DNA of 11,415 nucleotides from Terriglobia bacterium (GCA_030036915.1 JASHSC010000088.1:1-11415); one strand, 5' to 3'. Counted from the stretch's first letter, positions 1 through 7,583 are shown. Notes: a model not told the origin generated them from the sequence alone. Program-made: numbers and translations.

Positions 1-300
1 CACAACCCCGAGATGACGCCCTTTCAAATTCTGGCGTATCTCTCTTACCTGCCGGCCGCCGGACAGATCGAGCGTAAAAACATCCTGATTGGGAATGTAG
101 GCTTCTATCCGCCGGATCGCCCGGCGGGGGCCGTGCTGCGCGCTTCAACTGCATTCCACGAGCTCGAAAAGGCAGGCTCGAAGCCTACGGATGTGCGGCT
201 TCTCGTGGAATTGAGGCGGATCCATGAGGCGAAGCCCTGGACGCCGGTTGAGGTAACCGTCACGCCCCCGAAGTGGCGCGATCAACCAAGCCCGCCGTAA
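1..300 (+). CDS. C-terminal fragment of an unidentified protein (possible tyrosinase-type C-terminal beta domain)
   Basis: The frame is open from the first base of the window to a TAA at 298-300, so this is the last 99 codons of a gene that begins to the left. The Met at codon 5 is internal, not a start. No family is firmly recognised. The fragment has beta-strand-like stretches (ILIGNVGFYPP, DVRLLVELRRI, VEVTVTPPKW), a short amphipathic segment (FHELEKAG) between them, and a Pro-rich end. That pattern of a 'GNVGF' strand, a helix and then paired strands resembles the beta-rich domain that follows the di-copper domain in bacterial tyrosinase-like proteins, but no copper-binding His motif lies in the visible part. 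It converges on the M1-like gene with only 64 bp between the stop codons. Reality of the coding frame is likely; the family suggestion is weak. Confidence 0.55.
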   Translation, partial: HNPEMTPFQILAYLSYLPAAGQIERKNILIGNVGFYPPDRPAGAVLRASTAFHELEKAGSKPTDVRLLVELRRIHEAKPWTPVEVTVTPPKWRDQPSPP

Positions 301-364
301 CGGAGACTGCCCGGGGAGGCGTAAGTTGCACTGGCGGTGGAGCATTGGGCGAATTCCCACTTCG

Positions 365-3148
365 TCAGCGCTCCAGAATGTCCTTGTAGGCGTTGAGAGC
401 GACCTTCTTGGGCTCGCGGTCCAGAACAAAGTTGACCTTGCGGGTGGAATTCCCGATCACTGCGACCTGGCCTAACCGCACCATACCCTTGCCAAAATCG
501 ACGAAGACGGGCACAAACATGGCGAAGTTGCTGTCCACATTGCTTTGGATAATCTCCGTCTCCACACGGATTTTGCCGCCACTCTCGCGCTGTACGTCAT
601 ACTTGAGCTGATAGCGCGGGACCTGCGTTCCGTAGACCCATTCACGGAAGAACCAGTCGAGGCGGCCATTCTGTTGGAGATCCAGCTTCTTCGGCATGTG
701 TTTGTCGACGACGGCCATGAATGATTCGGTGGAGGCCGGTGCGTCGCGGTGACTCTCCACATAATCATGCATCATGTCAATGAAATCCTGGTCGCGATTG
801 CCCGTGCCCTGGTCAGCATACATCAGCGAGCGCAGCATCAGCAGAATATATGCGCCCTTGGAATAGGCGTCACCCTGATAAGCGGAGAGCGAACGCGGAG
901 AAATCAGCCGCAACCCCAGCCACAGGGGCCCGGCGTCGTTGGGCGACACGCCGAAATTGTTCTGATCCAGGATGCGTCTCCGCTGGCGCTCCCAGAACTC
1001 AAGATAATCCTTCTGCCATTTCGGCCCCATCGCTTGCTGCAGGAATAAGCCGGCCGCAAATTCCGCGAAGCCTTCCGAAAGCCAGAGATCATGGTAGGAC
1101 GCCCAGCCGACGGCATGGCCGAACCATTGGTACGCCACCTCATGGGGAGTGACTTCCTGCACGAAGCCGCTGAACTGCGTATCAATCTGGCCGAACAACA
1201 GCCAGCGCAGGGTGGAATCAATGTAAGCAGAAATGGGCAGGTAAACCAGGCTGGGCCATGATTGTCCAAAGTAGAAGTCAGGCTGCTCGGTAATGGCGAC
1301 GTTATCATAGGGCGATCTGCCGAAATAAAGGGTGCAAAGCTGCATCTGGGCGCGCGCCTGGTCCAGCGCATACTTCGTCATCGCGCGTGGCGGCATGACT
1401 CCCAGTGTGCTCTGGAACGGACCCAGGCTGTTCGGCAGTTGGGTCAAGTAGAATCCCGAGATGTCGTAGTGGGTGATGGTATCGGGCCACTCCATCTTTT
1501 CGTATTGGTCGTAATTAAACCCCGCCACGGCCACCGGCACCGGAGTAACCCAATGGGACACAGCATATTCATCTTCGTCGGACTCCCCTTGCAGTTTGCC
1601 CACGCTGATCACAACGTTCCTGCGCGGTACTTTGAACGTCAGGTCGTAGAGCGCCTTTTCCCCAAAACCGTTCAGATTCGGGTACCACGATGTGCGCGCG
1701 CCCACGTAATAGCTTCCGTTGCCGGCATTGAACAACACCTTGTCGCCCGCATATTCGATAGTGATGGAATATTCCTGCCCCACGTCCAAGGCTGAGTCCA
1801 GAACGGCATAGAACGACCCATCTTGCTTTCTCTCTTCCTGTATAAAGTGCAGGTCATGGCCATCCCGGTCGATAACGCGCGAGACGCGCAGAGAAGGGAG
1901 AAGTCCGAATTTCATCACGCGCTCGCCAGGCAAAAGCGGCGCAAAGGTAATGCCGGCGCGGCCGAAGAGGTGGCTGTTCTTGCCGATGACGGTTTCGATG
2001 TTGTAGCGATGCGTGGCGAACAGCCGGCGATCCTCGCGCGAATTCGCGGTACGGTCGTTCAGTTCCGTCACCAGGTGCTGGGAATACCAGATGCCGTCAT
2101 CCATTGCGTCGGGATCGCAATTAATGAGGGCCACCTCCTCGGGGGTATCCAGTTGCGGTATCGCCCCTACAACCTCGCGCATGAAAAAGCGCAGGTCCTT
2201 GTGATGTGTTCCCTGAATGTAAGCGTTGAAGAACGGGGGATGCTGGGGATTATAAACGGCGGCGAGCACGTCCGCATCGACGTTATCCATTGTCTCGTTT
2301 TCCAGAATCGCCTGGGTGAAGCCTTCGGGAACTTCGTGGCGGTGCCTTACTCTTTCCTGCCAGGCGTGAAAAACCGAGGCGGCTTCCGGAAGCGTGTCAA
2401 CCTTGTCGAGAAAGCCCTTGCCCAATGTCAGGTAGTAACGTGGGCTAAAGCGAAGTACCACGGCCGTGAAATCTTCCTCAAGCGTGGCGCTCCCTGAACA
2501 CCGCATTAACTCGCGCCCATCGAACACGATGACAGGCTTGAGCGTAAAGTGCCCCTTGCCGATAAAGACAGCTCCCGTGATGAAACGGTTGACAGGATTG
2601 AGCAGGGTGAGCGTGCCGGAAGTGAAGGTGAAGGATCCCACGTCCACATTCATCGAAAAGTTTTCACACCGGTACGTGTCGCCCAAACCCACGTCGCGAA
2701 GTTGACGGTACACCGGGTCGGAATTCGCGAATTCCCGCCCTTTTCCGCTGACGCTGACGTTCGTCTGCTGTGGAGCGATTCTTAGAGCCAGTTGCAGCTC
2801 AGCCGTGCCGTGCAAATCCACGGTGGTAACCAAATCCTCGAATCCGGCCTTGATGACACGAATCGAGTATTAACCTGGGTCGAGATGTAGAGCGGTAAAG
2901 CGCCCGGTGTTGTCCGACGCAAGGACGATTGCCTGGGTGAGCGCTCCCCCCGTGATTTCCACTCGCGCATCAGCCACCAGTGCGCCGGAAGGGTCCTTGA
3001 TGGTGCCCGAAATCGTGTCGGCGCGCAGCGGCCGTGCAAGCGCCAGGCTAAGAAGAGCCAAAGTCGCCACACTCGGCAACAGAATTCTTTGCCGGCAAGG
3101 CAATCCGCGCGATTGCCTTGAGGTGCAAATAAGTTTGCAGGGGCTCAT
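365..3148 (-). pseudogene. M1-family metallopeptidase-like protein with N-terminal carboxypeptidase-regulatory-like domain; interrupted by in-frame stop and altered zinc motif
   Basis: Read from ATG 3148 the frame gives a basic N-region, a hydrophobic segment and a probable cleavage site after LRA (about residue 43). A carboxypeptidase-regulatory-like beta domain follows (about 45-110) and then a long M1-type body. Codon 93 is TAA (2870-2872), splitting the regulatory-like domain between LDPG and YSIRV; the same frame then stays open for over 830 codons to TGA 365-367. The M1 signature is present but altered: HEVAY at 669-673 instead of HEXXH, with the third zinc ligand Glu in LSEGFAEF correctly spaced 18 residues on, and a Y-x-K-G motif near 762. 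The usual GAMEN exopeptidase motif is replaced by FGQSWPSLVYLP. Intact relatives would be exported zinc peptidases. A TTG at 2833 could restart translation, but without a signal peptide. Start choice is tentative: ATG 3148 has a poor Shine-Dalgarno, and TTG 3103 is an alternative. It is last in the minus-strand run. Confidence 0.8.
3096..3120. repeat. Perfect 10-bp inverted repeat with 5-nt loop
   Basis: CAAGGCAATC (3096-3105), loop CGCGC, then GATTGCCTTG (3111-3120). It would form a strong hairpin in the mRNA, inside the signal-peptide coding region of the M1-like gene and about 30 nt after ATG 3148. It has no U-run after it, so it does not look like a standard intrinsic terminator. It could reduce translation initiation or be a short palindromic repeat. 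Confidence 0.7.
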
Positions 3149-3195
3149 AGCGCGCTTAGCGTACCGCGGCACGAATTGCTGCACAAGCAAGACAT
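3145..3195 (-). CDS. Possible 16-codon upstream ORF overlapping the M1-like start (ATGA)
   Basis: An ATG at 3193-3195 opens a 16-codon frame (MSCLCSNS...) whose TGA at 3145-3147 overlaps the ATG of the M1-like gene at 3146-3148 as ATGA, the arrangement typical of translational coupling. It has no clear Shine-Dalgarno. At this length an open frame is likely by chance, so this is only a weak candidate. It is recorded because the M1-like start itself also lacks an obvious ribosome binding site. Confidence 0.15.
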   Translation of the reverse strand: MSCLCSNSCRGTLSAL

Positions 3196-3211
3196 TGTCG
3201 CTGTGGCCCTC

Positions 3212-3232
3212 GGGGCGGCTCGTGAACGCCCC
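3212..3232. repeat. GC-rich inverted repeat directly after the PQQ-dehydrogenase stop codon
   Basis: GGGGCG (3212-3217) and CGCCCC (3227-3232) are separated by 9 nt; the right arm abuts the TAG at 3233-3235. A second, overlapping pairing is possible between GCTCGT (3218-3223) and ACGAGC (3235-3240). In the minus-strand transcript it would form a hairpin right at the end of the dehydrogenase reading frame. No U-run follows, so it may act as an intercistronic stabiliser or processing site, or belong to a dispersed palindromic repeat family. Confidence 0.5.
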
Positions 3233-5380
3233 CTACGAGCGCGGCGGAAGCGCAAAGGCAACATAGACCCCGCCGGAAGGTGATGTCAGGTCCTTGCCTC
3301 CTCCTGCACCGATCACCACGTACTGGCGTCCGCCTACTTCATACGTTGCCGGAGTGGCATTGCCGGCGAAGGGCAGCGTGGTTTCCCACAGCAGCTTGCC
3401 GGTGGATTTGTCAAAGGCGTGGAATTTCTTGTCGAAGTTGGTGGCGCCGATGAAGAGTAATCCGCCTGCGGTCACGACCGGGCCACCGTAATTTTCCGTG
3501 CCCGTATTCTTCATCCCCTGGGCGGCAAGCGCCGGGTACTCCCCAAAGGGTATTTTCCAGACATATGCTCCCGTGTCCAGATTAATGGCGTTAAGCGTTC
3601 CCCAGGGAGGAACGACAGCGGGATAGCCGTCAGGATCGAGAAACTTGCCATATCCCGCGAATCGAAGCTTTGCGGGTGGGCCTTCGTCGACGGTCTGCAG
3701 CTTCCTTTTGTCTTCGATCCCCACGAGGAAGTGCACCAGCGCCGTGACGTACTGAGGGGGGAGATTGCTGAACGAAGGCATTCGTCCGCGGCCTTGCTGA
3801 ATGACAGTCGAAATCTGCTGTTGTGACAGGCGTGAGCCGATGCCCCGGAGGGACGGAAAATCGGGAGGGGAGCCGCCCAAATCGTCATGGTGGCACACTG
3901 CGCACTGGTTCATATAAACATGCTGGCCGGTGGTATCTTGCGAAGTGTTTTCTTCGAGTCCGCCGGTGTCCACGATGTCATTCGAGTTGACGTAGAGGAT
4001 TCTGGTTTCCGGGTCCACGGCCGGACCGCCCCATTCCCCACCGCCATCGTAGCCGGGAAAAACCACGGTGTCCTGGCCGACGGCAAAAGGCAGGAATTGC
4101 CCGTCACTTCGCATCTTGCGGAATTTTTCGAGCGCCCAGGCGTGCACCGCCGGCGTCCGGTTCGTCACCATGTCCTCCGTAAATAACTGGCGCGCGTAGG
4201 GGGCGGGCAAAGTGGGGAGCGGCTGAGTGGCCGCGGTCACTTCTCCTTCCGCCGGACTCGCGGGATAAGCTCGATACTCAATGGGGAACAGCGGCTTTCC
4301 GTCCGTGCGGTCAAACAGGAAGACAAAGCCTTGCTTGGAGGTTTGGGCGACGGCGTCAACCGGTTTCCCATCACGATAAACCGTCACCAAAACGGGTGGG
4401 GATGGAAAGTCACGATCCCAGAGGTCGTGGCGGACGCCTTGGAAGTGCCAAATCCGCTTGCCGGTTGCGGCATCGAGGGCAAGCAGGCAATTGGCAAACA
4501 GGTCGTCACCCACGCGATTGGCGCCGTAAAAGTCCGCCGCAGCGGAACCCGTGGGCACATAGACGATGCCCCGCTGAGGGTCCAGCGCCATGCCCGCCCA
4601 ATTGTTGGCGGCGCCGCTGTAGGTCCAGGCGTCGGGCGGCCAAGTGTCATAACCGAACTCGCCAGGATGAGGAATCGTGTGAAATGACCAGACCATTCTG
4701 CCGGTGCGCACGTCGTAGGCGCGAATGTCACCCGGAGCACAAGGCAACGATTCGGGCTCCCGGCCGCCGACAATCAGCAAATCTTTGTAGACGATGCCCG
4801 GGCTGGTCAGCGCAATGAACAGCGACTTGGGATCGCGGCCCAGTCTCTCACGCAAGTCCACTCGGCCGTTATCGCCAAATGATTGAATCGGCTTCCCCGT
4901 GCGCGCGTCAAGGGCATAGACGTAATTCATAACTCCCGCCAGAATGCGGCGGTGTTGCCCATCGCTCCAGGTAGCCAGCCCACGATCCGGCTGGCGCCCC
5001 ACGATTCCGGAATCAAACTTCCAGAGGAGCTTGCCGGTGGCAGCATCCAGGGCAAACACCTTTTGCGTGGGGGTGTAGCCGTACAACACCCCATCGACCT
5101 CAAGGGGACTGGTTTCCAAACCTCCCGACTCGCCGGTGTCGTAGCTCCAGGCAACTTTAAGTTGCTGAACGTTGTCCCGATTGATCTGCGCGAGCCGCGA
5201 ATACCGCATGTCCAGCGGAGAGCCGCCATAAACCGGCCATTCGCTGCCTTCAGCGGTCGGCGGCGTTGTACTTCTCTCCTGCGAGTGAAGAAGAATGGAA
5301 TTGGTCGAGACGAGAAGTAGAAGAATTGCACCGGCCGTTAATGCAATTTGATTCTTTGTGACAAAATGGTGGTCCGACAC
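3233..5380 (-). CDS. PQQ-dependent dehydrogenase (glucose-dehydrogenase-like beta-propeller) with inserted cytochrome c domain
   Basis: A 715-residue exported quinoprotein predicted to oxidise a sugar or alcohol in the periplasm and pass electrons through a built-in haem. From the chosen GTG start there is a short hydrophilic end, then a single hydrophobic segment (about residues 12-32) as signal peptide or anchor; the five-helix N-terminus of enterobacterial Gcd is absent. Propeller repeats with 'ALDAATGKLLWKF'-type motifs run to about residue 475. HDLWDRDFPSPP (about 318-329) and Lys near 349 in TSKQGFVFLFDR match the PQQ/catalytic region of membrane glucose dehydrogenases. A c-type domain is inserted at about 485-560, with haem motif CAVCH (493-497) and a probable axial Met in GRMPSF (534). 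The last propeller blades follow. GTG 5380 is preferred over upstream ATGs because AAAGGGGG sits 8 nt before it. Family is confident; the substrate is unknown. Confidence 0.9.
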   Translation of the reverse strand: MSDHHFVTKNQIALTAGAILLLLVSTNSILLHSQERSTTPPTAEGSEWPVYGGSPLDMRYSRLAQINRDNVQQLKVAWSYDTGESGGLETSPLEVDGVLYGYTPTQKVFALDAATGKLLWKFDSGIVGRQPDRGLATWSDGQHRRILAGVMNYVYALDARTGKPIQSFGDNGRVDLRERLGRDPKSLFIALTSPGIVYKDLLIVGGREPESLPCAPGDIRAYDVRTGRMVWSFHTIPHPGEFGYDTWPPDAWTYSGAANNWAGMALDPQRGIVYVPTGSAAADFYGANRVGDDLFANCLLALDAATGKRIWHFQGVRHDLWDRDFPSPPVLVTVYRDGKPVDAVAQTSKQGFVFLFDRTDGKPLFPIEYRAYPASPAEGEVTAATQPLPTLPAPYARQLFTEDMVTNRTPAVHAWALEKFRKMRSDGQFLPFAVGQDTVVFPGYDGGGEWGGPAVDPETRILYVNSNDIVDTGGLEENTSQDTTGQHVYMNQCAVCHHDDLGGSPPDFPSLRGIGSRLSQQQISTVIQQGRGRMPSFSNLPPQYVTALVHFLVGIEDKRKLQTVDEGPPAKLRFAGYGKFLDPDGYPAVVPPWGTLNAINLDTGAYVWKIPFGEYPALAAQGMKNTGTENYGGPVVTAGGLLFIGATNFDKKFHAFDKSTGKLLWETTLPFAGNATPATYEVGGRQYVVIGAGGGKDLTSPSGGVYVAFALPPRS

Positions 5381-5388
5381 TCTTGAAG

Positions 5389-5396
5389 CCCCCTTT
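5389..5396 (-). promoter_or_regulatory. Shine-Dalgarno AAAGGGGG deciding a GTG start
   Basis: Reads AAAGGGGG on the minus strand, with 8 nt (CTTCAAGA) before GTG 5380-5378. The in-frame ATGs at 5404 and 5458 lack such a site. The GTG start also leaves a normally sized signal-peptide N-region. Confidence 0.6.
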
Positions 5397-5411
5397 AGTT
5401 CCATACGGCGC

Positions 5412-5429
5412 GACGCAAATGCTTGCGTC
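5412..5429. promoter_or_regulatory. 7-bp inverted repeat upstream of the PQQ-dehydrogenase start
   Basis: GACGCAA (5412-5418), ATGC, TTGCGTC (5423-5429): a perfect 7-bp palindrome with a 4-nt spacer, about 32 nt upstream of the GTG start and 16 nt upstream of the Shine-Dalgarno. It could be an operator or a small leader hairpin. It falls inside the dehydrogenase frame only if an upstream ATG is used. Confidence 0.35.
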
Positions 5430-5620
5430 TTCAAAGATAGCGGCTCTCTGACCACCAACGTCAGATCGGAGATCGCCGCTTCAAGTTATGTCGCTGAGGA
5501 TGATGACCTGCGGACCTCGCAACCGGGAGCGAATTTTAGCACCAACCGGCCTTAAAGTGTGAGAGGCTGTTTTCGTTCAGGCGCGCCAAAGGTAGTGGTT
5601 TCTTCCAGCTTTTCTTGTGG

Positions 5621-5657
5621 AAAAAAAGTCTCGGCGGCGAACGAAATCAGCCATCCG
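5621..5657 (-). terminator. Possible weak intrinsic terminator after the sulfatase gene
   Basis: On the minus strand CGG-AT-GGC (5657-5650) can pair with GCC-G-CCG (5638-5632), with an internal mismatch and an 11-nt loop. The stem is followed by AGAC and a run of seven T (5627-5621). It lies about 30 nt after the sulfatase stop. The T-run is clear; the stem is short and imperfect. Confidence 0.3.
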
Positions 5658-5674
5658 GGGGCGGGGCCGGGGGG
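5657..5674 (+). other. G-rich tract (runs of 5, 4 and 6 G)
   Basis: GGGGG C GGGG CC GGGGGG on the plus strand, ending 11 bp before the sulfatase stop codon (5685-5687), so it is C-rich in the sulfatase transcript. Only three runs of at least three G are present, so a three-tier G-quadruplex is not supported; a two-tier one is possible. Confidence 0.6.
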
Positions 5675-5684
5675 CAAAACGCGT

Positions 5685-7502
5685 CTACGAATTCCCCAAA
5701 AATTTGACCTCGATTTGCACGGGAGATACAGCGTCGCCGTCTGATCTTTGACCGGTTAGCAGAGCTTCGAGGCGTGTAGGGCCGGCGTTCAGGGGCAATT
5801 CGAAAACAATTTCTGTATCGCCCTCGGTAATTGGCTTCTCCAGCGTCGCTCCTGCAATACTCAGGAAGGCTTTGCCGGGTTTCATGATGGGAATATCCTT
5901 CCCGCCGGGAGGTCCAAAGCGCAAGGCGAAACGGTAGCGACCGCCTCGGGTGAGTTCCACCTCGTAAAAACCCGAGCCGTTCATTTCCGTACTCGCCATG
6001 TGATGCACCTGGACCCAATTCCAGGGCGCAAGCGGAGCCCGCGGCCCGCGCATGTCTTGCGTCGCCAGGACAATAGGATTTTCGGCCGCCGTTCCCAGGT
6101 GGTTCCGCACGGGAGGTTCCAGCCCTCGCGTCACATCCCAAAACCAGTTCTCATAGCGCGTGCGCATGTCAAAAACAATTTCCGGATGATCAGCGGCAAT
6201 GTTGTACTGCTCCCCGGGGTCGCTCGCCATGTCGTAAAGTTCGGTTTCGCCGAAGGCGGCCGGCCTGCTGAAGGTATCCTTGCCGGGCGCCGACATCACG
6301 ATTTTGTAGCGTTGCCCGCGCACCATGGCATGTGTATAAATGCGCGGGACGTTCCAACCATCCACGTCCGGCCGGCTCTGCTGGATAAAGAGATGCCGGT
6401 CCGGCCACGATTTGGCTTCACCGGTCATTAGGGGGAATAAGTTCGCGCCGTCGAGATCCAAACCGGAAGGCACCGGAACGCCGCAGATGCCGAAAACGGT
6501 TGGGAAAATATCGATATGCCCGCCAATGCGGTCAACTTCCTTGCCTGCAGGAATGTGGCCCTTCCAGCGCCCCAGAAACTGCGTCTTGGTGCCGCCCTCG
6601 TAAACTTCCCCTTTGTAGCCGCGCAGCCCGCCGTTGAAGCGCTTGGGCGGGGCGCCGCCGTTATCGCTGAGAAACAGCACGGCAGTGTTTTCCTCCAGGC
6701 CCAACTCCCCGAGTTTGGCAAAGAGCTTGGCGATGTTCTGGTCAAGATTCGCCACCATGCCGTAGAGTTTAGAAACAGAATCGTCCAGGCCCATGGCGCG
6801 GTAGGGCGCGGCGTATTTCTCCGGCACTTGGAGCGGCTCGTGTACGACGTTGGTGGGAAGGTAAATGAAAAAGGGATGTTCGCGGTTCTCCTCAAGGAAG
6901 CGGATGGCTTCGTTAAAGAAAATGTCTGTGCAGTAGCCCTGATCGTGACGAAGGACGCCGTTGTGCGAAAGTGTGGGGTCAGAATAGTAATTGTCCATCG
7001 GATCGTCGGTCCCGTTGATGCCGCCGCCCGTCAGGGTGACGGCGCGGTCAAAGCCGCGATCCATGGGACGGTAAGGATAGTGATCGCCCAAATGCCATTT
7101 TCCGAAAATGCCGGTTTTGTAGCCCGAGGATTTCGCGAGTGCCTGCGCAAGCGTCGTCTCCGTCGCCCGCATGATGGAGACACCCACCCAGGTGTCCACA
7201 ATTCCCGTGCGGTAGAGGTAGCGCCCCGTCATCAAACACGAGCGGGTGGGTGAGCACACGGGCTGAATATAGAAATTGGTGAAGTGCGCACCCTCGCTAT
7301 AAAACTTATCAAAGGCGGGGGTGCGAATCTGCGTATTGCCGGCAAATCCGTAATCGCCGTAGCCCTGGTCGTCCGAGAGGATAAAAATGACGTTGGGCCG
7401 TTTACGGGTTTGGCTTTCCGCCGGTGGGGCTTCCCCCGTACTTACGGCTGCCGCTCCTGAGGCGAGCGTCCCCAAGAATTCCCTGCGTGTTTGATCCTTC
7501 AT
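5685..7502 (-). CDS. Tat-exported type I (formylglycine) sulfatase, arylsulfatase-like
   Basis: A 605-residue sulfatase of the alkaline-phosphatase superfamily that would hydrolyse a sulfate ester in the periplasm. The N-terminus has a twin-arginine motif, TRREFLG (5-11), and an Ala-rich segment, so it is probably exported folded by Tat. The active-site motif is C83-S-P-T-R87, followed by MTGR: the Cys type, which needs conversion to formylglycine. Metal and substrate residues expected in the family are visible: D44-D45 in LSDDQGYGD, K135 and H137 in GKWHLGD, H221 in VHEP, D280-N281 in SDNGG, and K297 in the RGYKGEVYEGG loop. Residues after about 485 form a beta-rich C-terminal extension without a motif I can name. 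ATG 7502 is chosen because AGGAG lies 4 nt upstream and the Tat signal begins there; the longer frame to 7622 adds unlikely sequence. It follows the TonB receptor by 125 bp. Class is confident; the sulfated substrate is unknown. Confidence 0.93.
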   Translation of the reverse strand: MKDQTRREFLGTLASGAAAVSTGEAPPAESQTRKRPNVIFILSDDQGYGDYGFAGNTQIRTPAFDKFYSEGAHFTNFYIQPVCSPTRSCLMTGRYLYRTGIVDTWVGVSIMRATETTLAQALAKSSGYKTGIFGKWHLGDHYPYRPMDRGFDRAVTLTGGGINGTDDPMDNYYSDPTLSHNGVLRHDQGYCTDIFFNEAIRFLEENREHPFFIYLPTNVVHEPLQVPEKYAAPYRAMGLDDSVSKLYGMVANLDQNIAKLFAKLGELGLEENTAVLFLSDNGGAPPKRFNGGLRGYKGEVYEGGTKTQFLGRWKGHIPAGKEVDRIGGHIDIFPTVFGICGVPVPSGLDLDGANLFPLMTGEAKSWPDRHLFIQQSRPDVDGWNVPRIYTHAMVRGQRYKIVMSAPGKDTFSRPAAFGETELYDMASDPGEQYNIAADHPEIVFDMRTRYENWFWDVTRGLEPPVRNHLGTAAENPIVLATQDMRGPRAPLAPWNWVQVHHMASTEMNGSGFYEVELTRGGRYRFALRFGPPGGKDIPIMKPGKAFLSIAGATLEKPITEGDTEIVFELPLNAGPTRLEALLTGQRSDGDAVSPVQIEVKFLGNS

Positions 7503-7506
7503 GAAG

Positions 7507-7511
7507 CTCCT
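7507..7511 (-). promoter_or_regulatory. Shine-Dalgarno AGGAG of the sulfatase gene
   Basis: AGGAG on the minus strand, 4 nt before ATG 7502. With the twin-arginine signal starting at the same Met, it fixes the start and excludes the 40-codon upstream extension. Confidence 0.7.
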
Positions 7512-7583
7512 GGAAATTTGCACAATTAAAGTGGCTCGGGCATGCGAAGAGGTGAAGATTTGGAACCTGTAGGAACATTGTAA

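Larger units (their letters stand above)
5381..5684. other. Intergenic region between sulfatase and PQQ dehydrogenase
   Basis: About 304 bp without a convincing gene. From the sulfatase side it holds a G-rich tract on the plus strand (5657-5674), a weak terminator-like stem followed by seven T on the minus strand (5621-5657), the inverted repeat at 5412-5429 and the dehydrogenase ribosome binding site. A TAAAAT on the minus strand (5533-5538) could be a -10 box, but no good -35 lies 16-18 bp upstream, so no promoter is called. Its length and the terminator-like element suggest the dehydrogenase may have its own promoter here. Confidence 0.5.

Noticed and set aside
301..364. Bidirectional terminator between the convergent genes
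   Set aside because: Only a 4-bp stem (TGGG/CCCA) is visible and there is no T-run on either strand.
1823..2497. Long plus-strand open frame (224 codons) opposite the M1-like gene
   Set aside because: The opposite strand carries clear M1-family sequence in this interval; the plus-strand product has no recognisable motif and is an antisense shadow.
2833..2872. Frameshift or separate genes as the explanation for the split M1-like gene
   Set aside because: The two parts are in the same phase and the peptide aligns continuously across the TAA, so a substitution explains it without an indel.
6516..7253. Plus-strand open frame (245 codons) opposite the sulfatase
   Set aside because: It overlaps the sulfatase catalytic core completely and has no family features or ribosome binding site.
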